Source of the DNA: an uncultured Bacteroidales bacterium
GTDB lineage: Bacteria > Bacteroidota > Bacteroidia > Bacteroidales > Paludibacteraceae
DNA: 59,350 nucleotides
Assembly: GCA_946187555.1 (NCBI GenBank)
Contig: CAMHQP010000004.1
Location: 1 to 59,350, forward strand
Direction: 5' to 3'
Part shown: one piece after another, positions 34,578-43,529 of the stretch
Numbering within the stretch: position 1 is the stretch's first letter
How the letters are laid out: each line of letters opens with the position of its first letter
The notes under the pieces: model-generated
The model's input: the letters and a program-made list of their open reading frames with translations, nothing else
Database searches by the model: none
What the model was told of the DNA's origin: nothing
Position numbers and translations under genes: made by a program

Positions 34578-34617
34578 AAAAAAATAGAGTCTCTTATTCT
34601 TAAACGTATTTTGGGTG

Positions 34618-34649
34618 CAAAATTACAGCTTTTTTTTGACATATGCAAA
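34618..34649 (-). promoter_or_regulatory. Promoter of cysS operon
   Basis: Minus-strand TTTG (34646-34649), 20-bp spacer with A8, TAATTTTG (34618-34625). Confidence 0.85.
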
Positions 34650-34683
34650 TATCAGGGCAGAAATATGCAAAATAGATCTAATA

Positions 34684-36795
34684 TTACTCATTCTTGAAGC
34701 CGTAGCCGTTTTGGAAACCTCCGGTGGAGAGAATCTGCGGAGTGAAGGGCCAGAGGTATATGGGGGCATGCGTGTAGTCGTAATCGTAGAAGAGGTATGT
34801 GTAATACTCATCTTCGTACTTGACGATATCCGTTCCCCAGTCTTGCGGGGTGTAGCCCTCAGCCTCCAAGGCGCTTATTTCACTGGAACTGAGAGGCTTG
34901 AAGAGTCCTTTTATCGCCAAATTGGTCAAGGTATCTCCTTTATATACGCAGCCTAATTCTTCCCAATTATCCTTCTGTCCTCGCCATCCGGGGTAAAGGA
35001 GGGGATCATCTTCTTGTCCTTCCGGGCATTGGGCGGTAAGGCGGTAACCTTTCTCCTTTTTGGCGTTCACCATCTTGGTATAGACGGTGTTGCTGATGGT
35101 ATTTCCGTTCTCAAAGGTGTAATATCCGTTCGCTTTGAGTCCGTCAATCATCGCGCGCGTCAGATCCTTGATATATTTGATTTTCACTGGCAGAAGTCCT
35201 GTACGAATAAGGGTGAAGCGTCTGTCACCCTCCGCTGCGAACTCAAATCCCCGTTCCTGAATGATAGCATTGAGGAGTGATCCTTCCTGTGCGATGAAAG
35301 CATCTGTTTTGGCTTTCGCTGCATCTCCGAAAGCACGATTACGTATCAAGTCCAGATAGGTACGCGCTTCACCGTTGTCGCCCAAAGCGGCACATGCTTC
35401 CGCGTAGCCGAGGTACATCTCCGAAAGCCGCATGTAGGGTCCGTTGATGCCTGACATGCGCTGTGCTTTCACCCATGGATGGGCTTGTCGGTTCTCGTCC
35501 CACTTATTGAAGGAGAGTCCGCCTCCGTTGGCCTTGGAGTTCGGCACAAAGGGGATCAGTTTCTCGTTTCCTGCGCCATCAGATCCTGTTACAGTTACGG
35601 CAACGTCCCGTCGTTTGTCCTGCGGGTCGAAAACACCATAATAGAAAGCCGGATTGACGCGTCCCTGTCCGTAGGCTTTGCAGGGATAAGCGTTCTTGGA
35701 ACCACCGTTGGAAGGCCGTCCGAAGGAATACGGACGGGCATCGTTGACGATGCCTTGTTGCATGGGATATTCGTATATCGACTCATCCGCGTACATTCCA
35801 TCACCGTCCATCATCTGCTGGAAGAAATACTGGTAAGGGTTGTTGTATATTCGCCCGTTCGCCTCATCAGCACGCGGGTCTGTCTCATGGAAAACAGCAG
35901 TTCCCAGATGCTCCGAAAAGGCTTTGTGGAAATACGTTTTCGCGAGAGAATAAAAACGCTGCCAATCGGCACGACGGGCATATGTTGCGTCATTATTAGT
36001 TGTTCCTAACTGCTCATACGCAATAGTGTTTCCTTTAAGATCCTTGCGTACGATGTCATTGCGTCGTGTCTGGTAGCCTCCCGCTTCGAGTGCCATGCGC
36101 CCGATCAGACCATCCACATAGGTCTGCGAGAAGCGGCTTTTGATATTCACGGGACTCATGACGGGTTCCACTTTCTGCAACTCCTCCAAACATTTCTCAT
36201 AGATCCAGTCGCGCCCTACCAATCCCTGCGCCACCTCGCCTATTCGGTTGTTATAGGGTACATCTCCGAAGTTCTTAATCAACTCGCGATAGGCAGTGGC
36301 ACGCATGGCAACCGCTTCACCGTATAGCTGTCCCATTTCCGAAGGCTTGCCGTTGATCATCGATTCATAGTCGTCTCTCGCCTCGACCGCCTCCGTGATT
36401 GCGTTGGAGACGGCGATGATCTTATAGAGGCTGGCGAAGATATCGTCCTCTTTCAGATAGGACAGCAAGCCATACTGTGAGGCATAATTGCCGTTCTGAT
36501 AGAGACATTCTGGCCAATGCCGTCCGGGCTGGTTGGTGAAAGCTTCGGGATGACGTGTGATGTCCGAACCGGGTACATCGGCTCCGTACCATAGTCCGTC
36601 CCCGAACACTTTGTTTTGCGCGCAATCACGCCACGTCTCGTACAAACCACTCATTGCCATGCGTATATTCGCTTCGGATGACGTCACAAAATCACCATCC
36701 ATCGTAGATGCCGAGCGGGTTTCTAAAAAATCATGGCAAGCAGGAAATATTCCGACGAACATAAATATCAATGTTGTATAGATAGTTCTTTTCAT
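34684..36795 (-). CDS. SusD/RagB-type nutrient-binding lipoprotein
   Basis: A 703-aa surface lipoprotein that caps a SusC transporter. Signal with lipobox IFPAC, then DFLETRSAS and the N-terminal TPR-like region (AMSGLYETWRD). The conserved SusD-like C-terminal segment RMSGINGPYMRLSEMYLGYA ... ERGFEFAAEGDRRF is present. It lies 5 bp after susC. The glycan bound is unknown; the upstream glgB and nagB hint at glucan or amino sugar but do not prove it. Confidence 0.93.
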   Translation of the reverse strand: MKRTIYTTLIFMFVGIFPACHDFLETRSASTMDGDFVTSSEANIRMAMSGLYETWRDCAQNKVFGDGLWYGADVPGSDITRHPEAFTNQPGRHWPECLYQNGNYASQYGLLSYLKEDDIFASLYKIIAVSNAITEAVEARDDYESMINGKPSEMGQLYGEAVAMRATAYRELIKNFGDVPYNNRIGEVAQGLVGRDWIYEKCLEELQKVEPVMSPVNIKSRFSQTYVDGLIGRMALEAGGYQTRRNDIVRKDLKGNTIAYEQLGTTNNDATYARRADWQRFYSLAKTYFHKAFSEHLGTAVFHETDPRADEANGRIYNNPYQYFFQQMMDGDGMYADESIYEYPMQQGIVNDARPYSFGRPSNGGSKNAYPCKAYGQGRVNPAFYYGVFDPQDKRRDVAVTVTGSDGAGNEKLIPFVPNSKANGGGLSFNKWDENRQAHPWVKAQRMSGINGPYMRLSEMYLGYAEACAALGDNGEARTYLDLIRNRAFGDAAKAKTDAFIAQEGSLLNAIIQERGFEFAAEGDRRFTLIRTGLLPVKIKYIKDLTRAMIDGLKANGYYTFENGNTISNTVYTKMVNAKKEKGYRLTAQCPEGQEDDPLLYPGWRGQKDNWEELGCVYKGDTLTNLAIKGLFKPLSSSEISALEAEGYTPQDWGTDIVKYEDEYYTYLFYDYDYTHAPIYLWPFTPQILSTGGFQNGYGFKNE

Positions 36796-36800
36796 ATGGC

Positions 36801-39800
36801 TTAGAAGAATGAAAGGTTAAGACCGAAAGTGAACGTGCGCGCTTTTGGGTACGCCAGATAGTCATACGCCGGTGTGGGGAAACCTCCCGTAGTAGGAGTG
36901 GTATTCACATCGGGATCGAGTCCCTTGTATCCGGCAATGCAGAACAAGTTACCGCCTGTGAAATAAAGGCGGAGTTTGCTAATTTTCGCTTTCTGCATCC
37001 ATTTATCCGGGAAAGTATAACCCAAGGTGAGTGTGTTAAGACGCAGATAGGAGGCATCCTCAATAAAATCCGAGGAAACGATACCGTATTCGCAATAAGG
37101 CAGTCCGTACTGCGCATCGGCATTAAGCGCCCTCAGTCCGTCAGGATCGGTCACAGGAACGAGGTCCCCGGCTGCGTTCACGTCGTACATCTTCCAGGCA
37201 TCAGCCACAAATGACAGACGGTTAGCACCCAACGAGTTATCTTTGTTACCCATCATAGAAAACATGGCATTGGCATTATACACACTGCCGCCAATCTGAT
37301 ATACAAAACCTGCTGCAAAATCCAAGCCTTTCCATGTCAAGTATAGATTAAAACCACCGGTATGCTCGGGCATAGCGTGACCAATAATCGTCGCGTCGTC
37401 ATTATTGACTACTCCATCATTGTTGATATCTTTAAACTTTACCATGCCGGGGAAAGCATTCTGCGCTTTGTTCTTGAATTGCCCGCCGGTAGCGTAGTTG
37501 GTTACATCCACCAAATCGGGAACACCCGGGCGCAACTGCCATGTACCGGTGGAGTTATAGATATCCATGTCGAAATCATCCACCGTATAGAAACCGTCAC
37601 TCATGAATCCATATATCGAACCTATGGGTTGGCCACTTCGAATGACGTAGTCGTAATAGGGTTTACGCATGGTCGAACCCCAGTTGGTATGCGTATCGGC
37701 AATCACGTCCGGCGCGAGTTTGTCAATATTGTTCTTGTTGTAGTTATAGGTGATATCAATGCCTATATTCAGATCACGGGAACGATACAGATCTGCGTGC
37801 AGGGATATTTCGGCACCTTTGTTGGAGGTCTGACCAATATTCTGATATTGATAGCTGTAGCCCGTAGTAGCATCAACCGGCACGCGCAACAAGATATCCT
37901 TGGTTGTATTCCAATATCCCTCAATCGTTCCTCGTAAGCGCCCGTTCCAGAAGCCAAAGTCCAGACCTATATTCCTGCTGATTGTTTTCTCCCATTTGAG
38001 GTTCTCATTCCCCATTAGTTCAGCAGGTCTGTAGATATTCGTCTGTACACCGTCTATAGCGACGATAGCGCTGGTCCATAAGCCGTTCTGCCATAACGAA
38101 GGGTCGATGTTATCCGAACCGGACATACCCCATGACAAACGCAGTTTAAGGTTGTCCAACCATCCGGAAGCACCGCTCATGAAAGGCTCTTCGTTGATCC
38201 GCCAAGCAGCTGCGGCTGCGGGAAAATAACCCCAGTGATGTTTCGGAGCGAACTTGGAACTACCGTCCGCACGGAATGTGACAGTAAAGAGATACCTGTC
38301 CAACAAGTCGTAGTTGATGCGTCCGAACCATGAGAGCGTGCGAGTCGGTACGCCGATTACGTTGCCGAACTCGTCCTGGCCAATAGTCGGGTCTGTGAGT
38401 GACAGACGTGCCATCGCCAAATCCAGATCGTACTGTTTCGGATATCCGGCTCCGTAAATATGGCTGGTTGAGGATTTGCCGGACAGCAACTCGTTGCCGG
38501 CGAGGAAAGACAGACGATGTGCGTCACCCAAGCCTTGTACCTGATAACTGAGCGTAGTCGTCCAGCGGATATTTGAACCTTGGGTTTGCGTGAGTTTCGC
38601 TACCGTGATGCCGGAGAAATGGCCGCCGTCCCAGTAATCGGTCTCGTTCCAATACCGTCCCAAGGAGACCTCAGTCTTGGCAGTCAGACCTTTTACAGGC
38701 ACCCATGTAAGCCCGATAGTACCCGTTAGACGGATACGTTTGACAGTATTTTGATAGTTATTGAGCACCGCCGTCGGGCTATTGGAAAGCTCCATATAGG
38801 TATCGCCATTACCGAAATAACTGGTATTATCTTCGCCTAAAGGCACATCTATCGGGCGAAACTGATATGCCGAAGTCGCCAATTCATACATATCTTTCAC
38901 TCCCTTGTAATGCCTTTCAGTATAACGGACGTCGGCATCCACATGGAGACCCTCAAGAATCTTCTGGCTCACCTTAATATTACCATTCCATCGGGTAAAA
39001 CCGGTGTTGCGCAGCAATCCGCCATCGTTGGAATAGTTGAAAGCGGCATAGTACTTGGTCCATGCAGTACCGCCGCTGAGCGTCACGTCATGATTCCAGC
39101 AGCCGGCATTGCCTACTATCTCGTCCACATAATCATGTACCTTGACATCGCGGTATTCCCCCAAGTGGTTTCCGTACGCACTGCCTAAACCGAAATATTT
39201 GGCGACATTGTCCCCATACGAGTCTCCATACGCCTGCGCGTACGCCCACGTGAACTTTACATAATCGTACGCGTTAAGCGTCTTCAGCTTACGGGCGTTC
39301 GTCTTTAGCTGATAGTACATGTTATAACTGATCTTCACCTTCTGCTGACCGTCGGAACTTTTGGTGGTAATAAGGATTATTCCGTTCGCTCCGCGTGCAC
39401 CGTATATTGCAGTAGAAGCGGCATCTTTGAGCACATCTATGCTTGCAATATTATCCGCAGGGATGTCGCTGATATCACTCACTATTACACCGTCCACGAC
39501 GAAGAGAGGGTCGTTCGACTGGGTGATCGATCCTCCTCCTCGGATACGGATAGCGGAAGCGGCTCCAGGACGACCGTCCTGCGTACTGATACTCACACCC
39601 GCTATCCGGCCTTGAATAGCCTGCGTCACGTCGGCAACAGGAACCGATGAAAGTTCGTCCCCCTTAATAGAGGAAACGGCGCCCGTCAGGTCTTTACGGC
39701 TTGTTGTACCATAACCGACGACCACGACATCTTCAAGGGTTGTTACGTCTTCCTCCATGGAAACAACCATATTCTCGTCTGCCATGGCAGAGATACTCCG

Positions 39801-40031
39801 GAAACCCATGTAGGAAAATGTCAGTTTGGTACCCTGCGGCACTTCTATGCTGAACTCGCCATTCAGGTCAGTACTCGTTCCTTGACCTTCTCCCCATGTG
39901 ACACTTACTCCGATGAGGGGCTCGCCGCCTGTGTCTTTCACTATGCCCGAGAAATGAGTTGTGGCAAAAGAAGTCAATCCCATTGCGAGGAGCAACAGGA
40001 CTGACATGATTTTAAGGTATTTATTCCTCAT
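36801..40031 (-). CDS. SusC/RagA-type TonB-dependent transporter
   Basis: A 1076-aa outer-membrane transporter. Signal peptide about 1-23, carboxypeptidase D-like domain about 27-95, TonB-box region LEDVVVVGYG (about 100), plug with GRIAGVSIS, IRIRGGGSIT, DPLFVVDGVIV and ASTAIYGARGANGIILI, then a 22-strand barrel ending GLNLSFF. It starts 5 bp after nagB and precedes susD. No anti-sigma, hybrid two-component or SusR regulator lies nearby. Confidence 0.95.
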   Translation of the reverse strand: MRNKYLKIMSVLLLLAMGLTSFATTHFSGIVKDTGGEPLIGVSVTWGEGQGTSTDLNGEFSIEVPQGTKLTFSYMGFRSISAMADENMVVSMEEDVTTLEDVVVVGYGTTSRKDLTGAVSSIKGDELSSVPVADVTQAIQGRIAGVSISTQDGRPGAASAIRIRGGGSITQSNDPLFVVDGVIVSDISDIPADNIASIDVLKDAASTAIYGARGANGIILITTKSSDGQQKVKISYNMYYQLKTNARKLKTLNAYDYVKFTWAYAQAYGDSYGDNVAKYFGLGSAYGNHLGEYRDVKVHDYVDEIVGNAGCWNHDVTLSGGTAWTKYYAAFNYSNDGGLLRNTGFTRWNGNIKVSQKILEGLHVDADVRYTERHYKGVKDMYELATSAYQFRPIDVPLGEDNTSYFGNGDTYMELSNSPTAVLNNYQNTVKRIRLTGTIGLTWVPVKGLTAKTEVSLGRYWNETDYWDGGHFSGITVAKLTQTQGSNIRWTTTLSYQVQGLGDAHRLSFLAGNELLSGKSSTSHIYGAGYPKQYDLDLAMARLSLTDPTIGQDEFGNVIGVPTRTLSWFGRINYDLLDRYLFTVTFRADGSSKFAPKHHWGYFPAAAAAWRINEEPFMSGASGWLDNLKLRLSWGMSGSDNIDPSLWQNGLWTSAIVAIDGVQTNIYRPAELMGNENLKWEKTISRNIGLDFGFWNGRLRGTIEGYWNTTKDILLRVPVDATTGYSYQYQNIGQTSNKGAEISLHADLYRSRDLNIGIDITYNYNKNNIDKLAPDVIADTHTNWGSTMRKPYYDYVIRSGQPIGSIYGFMSDGFYTVDDFDMDIYNSTGTWQLRPGVPDLVDVTNYATGGQFKNKAQNAFPGMVKFKDINNDGVVNNDDATIIGHAMPEHTGGFNLYLTWKGLDFAAGFVYQIGGSVYNANAMFSMMGNKDNSLGANRLSFVADAWKMYDVNAAGDLVPVTDPDGLRALNADAQYGLPYCEYGIVSSDFIEDASYLRLNTLTLGYTFPDKWMQKAKISKLRLYFTGGNLFCIAGYKGLDPDVNTTPTTGGFPTPAYDYLAYPKARTFTFGLNLSFF

Positions 40032-40036
40032 AAGAG

Positions 40037-40846
40037 TTACAGAAGCGTCATGGGATCGAGGTTATTCTTCTCGATGTCTTTGAAGTACTTGAAGGTACCG
40101 AGTTTGAGTTCCTCACAAGCTGCCTCGTCACAAACGATGATTCCGTGCCGGTGCATCTGGAGCATGGAAACCGTCCACATGTGGCTGATCGGCTCCTCGA
40201 TAGCGTGCTGCAGCGCACGAGCTTTGTTATGACCGTTCACCATGATGAGTACCTCTTTAGCATCCATGACGGTTCCTACACCAACGGTGAGGGCAGTCTT
40301 GGGCACTTTATTCACATCATTGTCGAAGAAACGACTGTTGGCGATGATGGTGTCGGTGGTCAACTCTTTCTTACGGGTACGGCTGGTAAGGGACGAACCC
40401 GGTTCGTTGAACGCGATGTGTCCGTCCGGGCCGATACCACCCAAGAAGAGGTGGATACCGCCGATATTGCGGATCTTCTCCTCATAACGTGCACACTCAG
40501 CAGCGAGGTCATCGGCGTTACCGTTGAGAATATTGACGTTCTCCTTGCGGATGTCGATGTGAGAGAAGAAATTATTCCACATGAAGGAATGGTAGCTCTC
40601 GGGATGCTCTTCCGGCAGGTTAACGTACTCGTCCATGTTGAACGTTACGACATTGCGGAAGGATACTTTTCCGGCTTTGTTGAGTTCGATAAGAGCTTTG
40701 TACATACCCAGCGGTGAAGAGCCGGTCGGAAGACCCAACACAAACGGTTTGCCCTCCTTGGGCTCAAACTCATTGATACGTTTTGCTACATAGTTCGCAG
40801 CCCACTGACTGAGCAGGTCATACGAAGGTTCAATAATTACTCGCAT
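40037..40846 (-). CDS. nagB: Glucosamine-6-phosphate deaminase
   Basis: Converts glucosamine-6-P to fructose-6-P and ammonia. 269 aa from the ATG at 40846 ([13 protein letters not shown]). [12 protein letters not shown] phosphate loop, [10 protein letters not shown] with the catalytic Asp, and [17 protein letters not shown] with the catalytic His/Glu are complete. It is placed between glgB and susC, so imported amino sugars may feed glycolysis. Confidence 0.95.
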   Translation of the reverse strand: MRVIIEPSYDLLSQWAANYVAKRINEFEPKEGKPFVLGLPTGSSPLGMYKALIELNKAGKVSFRNVVTFNMDEYVNLPEEHPESYHSFMWNNFFSHIDIRKENVNILNGNADDLAAECARYEEKIRNIGGIHLFLGGIGPDGHIAFNEPGSSLTSRTRKKELTTDTIIANSRFFDNDVNKVPKTALTVGVGTVMDAKEVLIMVNGHNKARALQHAIEEPISHMWTVSMLQMHRHGIIVCDEAACEELKLGTFKYFKDIEKNNLDPMTLL

Positions 40847-40878
40847 TGTTATTAATAATTTCAAATTTATGATTTAAT
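40844..40878. repeat. Degenerate heptamer array at nagB/glgB junction
   Basis: TTGTTAT, TAATAAT, TTCAAAT, TTATGAT, TTAATCT keep period 7. It covers the glgB stop and ends at the nagB start. Confidence 0.4.
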
Positions 40879-42925
40879 CTACTTTTTGTAATACTACCGC
40901 GCTACGAGCCGGCAGGTACATCTTGAGCCAACCCTTACCGTCCTTGGCATAAAGGTTATCATGCTCGGTGAAGTGCTCTACGGAGTCGTCGCTGAGACCG
41001 AAACCGGCAAACTCCTTGGCATCCGTATTGAGTACTACTTTGTACTTGCCTTCCGGTACCAACATGCCGTAATCAGCGAAGGATTTCTGACCGTTCCAGT
41101 TAAAGATAAACAGCAGGTCGTTGCGGGAGTATGCCACTACTTGGTCGCCCTCGTTGTCCCACCATTTCATTACCCACGGCAGGTGTTTGGTCGGATTCCG
41201 GATGAGAAGATGCTTCTTCAAGAGATGAATCATCTTCTCATCAAAGCGGTTGAGGTCGGCGAAGAAATAGTTGGGGTTATCCACGAGACTCCATTGACGA
41301 CGCGCGTACTTATAGCTCCAACCGTTGCCCTCACGCGGGAAATCGATCCATTCGGGATGACCGAACTCATTGCCCATGAAGTTGAGGTATCCGCCATTGA
41401 TAGTGGAAGCCGTCACGAGGCGGATCATCTTATGCAGCGCTATACCGCGGTCGGCCATATAAGTCGAATGACCATGCTCGAAATGCCAATACATATCCGC
41501 ATCGACGAGACGGAAGATGATGGTCTTATCGCCCACCAATGCCTGGTCATGGCTCTCGGCGTACGAGATTGTTTTCTCATCCTCACGGCGGTTGGTCATC
41601 TCAAACAGGATATGTCCGGCTTTCCAGTCCTCATCTTTGACTTCCTTGATATACTTAATCCAGAAATCAGGAATCCCCATCGCCAGACGGTAGTCAAAAC
41701 CAACGCCTCCATCCTCGATAGCCGCAGCGAGCCCAGGCATTCCACTCATTTCTTCCGCGATAGTGATAGCTTCGGGCTTGACCTCGTGAATCACTTTGTT
41801 CGCCAGCGTCAGATACATGAGGGCATCGCCGTCTTCGTTGCCATTGAAATAAGAAGGATACCCGTTGAAGTCCTCACCCAAACCGTGGCTACGGTAGATC
41901 ATCGAGGTGACGCCGTCAAAACGATAACCGTCGAAGTCATACTCATCGAGCCAGAACTTACAGTTGGAAAGTAAGAAATGAAGTACTTCGTTCTTGCCGT
42001 AATTGAAGCAGAGTGAGTCCCACGCCGGATGCTCACGGCGAGCGCCGTCATGGAAATACTGATAGCCTGTACCGTCGAAATTACCGAGTCCCTCAAGTTC
42101 GTTCTTTACTGCGTGACTATGCACCAGATCCATGATTACATGCATGCCGCGTCCGTGGGCATCATCGATGAGGGCTTTCAATTCATTCGGCGTACCGAAA
42201 CGGCTGGAGGCAGCAAAGAAATTCGATACATGGTAACCGAAGGATCCGTAGTACGGGTGCTCCTGGATGGCCATGATCTGGATACAGTTATAGCCGAGTT
42301 TTTCGATACGCGGCAACACATCGCGACGGAACTCCTCGTAGGAATTGACTTTCTCCTCTTCGGACGACATGCCGATATGACACTCGTAGATATAGAGCGC
42401 TTCCTTCGATTTTCGATTTTCGATTTTCGATTTTCGATGTTTCCATTGGTACTCGGGTTCGTTCCACACTTGTGCGGAGAAGATCTTTGTCTGCTCGTCT
42501 TGCACTACGCGTCGTACATAAGACGGGATACGCTCTCCGTAACCGCCGTTCCACTCTACAAGCAGTTTGTACATCTGTCCGTGCTGCATCGCGTTCTCGG
42601 GCAGTTGAGCTTCCCATACTCCGTTTCCTACAGGTTGGAGCCGATAGGCCTCGTCCTTGCTCCAGTTATTGAAATCGCCTTTGATATAGATGGCGGTGGC
42701 ATTCGGAGCCCACTCGCGGAGTACCCACCCTTTATCGGTATGATGGAGGCCGAAATAGAGATAACCGGTTGCCCACTCGTTGAGCGGCTTTCCGCCAGTC
42801 AACTCCGCTTCTTTATTACGCGCATAGTCAGCGCGTGCCTGAAGGGCACCCTCGTACGGTTGCAGATACGGATCACGCTCCACGATCTTCAGATGCTTCG
42901 GAGCGGTAGCTTTTTTTGTTGCCAT
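40874..42925 (-). CDS. glgB: 1,4-alpha-glucan branching enzyme, GH13_8-like
   Basis: Forms alpha-1,6 branches in glycogen. 683 aa with CBM48-like domain about 40-150 and a GH13 barrel: nucleophile D in YRFDGVTSM (about 338), acid/base E in IAEEMSGMPG (about 390), and YAESHDQALVG (about 457). It is closer to the eukaryote-like branching enzymes common in Bacteroidota than to E. coli GlgB. A heptamer array encodes an insert at about residues 162-173 (RKSKIENRKSKE). In operon after yhcH. Confidence 0.95.
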   Translation of the reverse strand: MATKKATAPKHLKIVERDPYLQPYEGALQARADYARNKEAELTGGKPLNEWATGYLYFGLHHTDKGWVLREWAPNATAIYIKGDFNNWSKDEAYRLQPVGNGVWEAQLPENAMQHGQMYKLLVEWNGGYGERIPSYVRRVVQDEQTKIFSAQVWNEPEYQWKHRKSKIENRKSKEALYIYECHIGMSSEEEKVNSYEEFRRDVLPRIEKLGYNCIQIMAIQEHPYYGSFGYHVSNFFAASSRFGTPNELKALIDDAHGRGMHVIMDLVHSHAVKNELEGLGNFDGTGYQYFHDGARREHPAWDSLCFNYGKNEVLHFLLSNCKFWLDEYDFDGYRFDGVTSMIYRSHGLGEDFNGYPSYFNGNEDGDALMYLTLANKVIHEVKPEAITIAEEMSGMPGLAAAIEDGGVGFDYRLAMGIPDFWIKYIKEVKDEDWKAGHILFEMTNRREDEKTISYAESHDQALVGDKTIIFRLVDADMYWHFEHGHSTYMADRGIALHKMIRLVTASTINGGYLNFMGNEFGHPEWIDFPREGNGWSYKYARRQWSLVDNPNYFFADLNRFDEKMIHLLKKHLLIRNPTKHLPWVMKWWDNEGDQVVAYSRNDLLFIFNWNGQKSFADYGMLVPEGKYKVVLNTDAKEFAGFGLSDDSVEHFTEHDNLYAKDGKGWLKMYLPARSAVVLQKVD
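42405..42439. repeat. Heptamer array inside glgB
   Basis: TTCGATT four times plus TTCGATG, exact period 7. Confidence 0.9.
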
Positions 42926-42939
42926 GGTATAAGAAAATT

Positions 42940-42974
42940 TTCAAATTTCAAATTTCAAATTTCAAATGTTAATT
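42940..42974. repeat. Heptamer array at yhcH/glgB junction
   Basis: TTCAAAT four times then a GTTAATT unit, period 7, directly upstream of glgB and reaching the yhcH stop. Confidence 0.85.
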
Positions 42975-43424
42975 GTTAACGCGTGCTTTAACAATTAACT
43001 TGCGGTACTCTTTGCCCGGCGCGATACCCGGCTGGTGGGCATCGGAGGGGAAGAAGACAGCAAAATGGCCGGCAGGAACAGTGAACTTAGCGGTCGCTTT
43101 GTCGGCATAGAACTCGACATCCTTGCCTTCGTCATACTCCTGGGTTACCTCCTGGCAATCGACTTGCGCTTTCCAGCCCATGATCTCATCATCACCCAGC
43201 GGAATCTGGATATCCAGATAGTCCTTGTGCGCCTCCATACGGCATTTGGATTCCTCTTTACCCTTGAAATCCAAAATATTCACGAACAGGTCTTTGCCGT
43301 CCAAGTAAATCTTACATGCCGGAAGTTCCTCTAAATCATTGTCATTGTAGAATTGCATGAATTCTTTCAAGCCGGGTACACTGTCGTAGTACCAATCAGC
43401 ATTCTCTAATTTGTCGAGTATCAT
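42969..43424 (-). CDS. YhcH/YjgK/YiaL family protein
   Basis: A 151-aa cupin-fold protein of the DUF386 (YhcH/NanQ) family. Some members act on sialic-acid or sugar anomers. LEGKE-like metal positions are seen in MEAHKDYLDIQIPLGDDEIM and GHFAVFFPSDAHQPG. I start at 43424 (MILDKLENAD), since the longer ORF reads through the promoter. First gene of the glgB-nagB-susCD unit. Confidence 0.88.
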   Translation of the reverse strand: MILDKLENADWYYDSVPGLKEFMQFYNDNDLEELPACKIYLDGKDLFVNILDFKGKEESKCRMEAHKDYLDIQIPLGDDEIMGWKAQVDCQEVTQEYDEGKDVEFYADKATAKFTVPAGHFAVFFPSDAHQPGIAPGKEYRKLIVKARVNN

Positions 43425-43447
43425 AATAAAAAAACAATTTTGCGGGG

Positions 43448-43479
43448 CAAAATTACAAAAATATTTTGATATGTGCAAG
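43448..43479 (-). promoter_or_regulatory. Promoter of yhcH-glgB-nagB-susCD
   Basis: Minus-strand CTTG (43476-43479), 20-bp spacer, TAATTTTG (43448-43455). It overlaps the divergent M13-peptidase promoter. Confidence 0.8.
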
Positions 43480-43495
43480 ATTTTTTGTAATTTTG
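43465..43495 (+). promoter_or_regulatory. Promoter of M13 peptidase gene
   Basis: TTTG (43465-43468), 19-bp spacer, TAATTTTG (43488-43495). Confidence 0.75.
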
Positions 43496-43529
43496 CAGTC
43501 GATTTTACTTCAATTAACAATCGTTTTAT

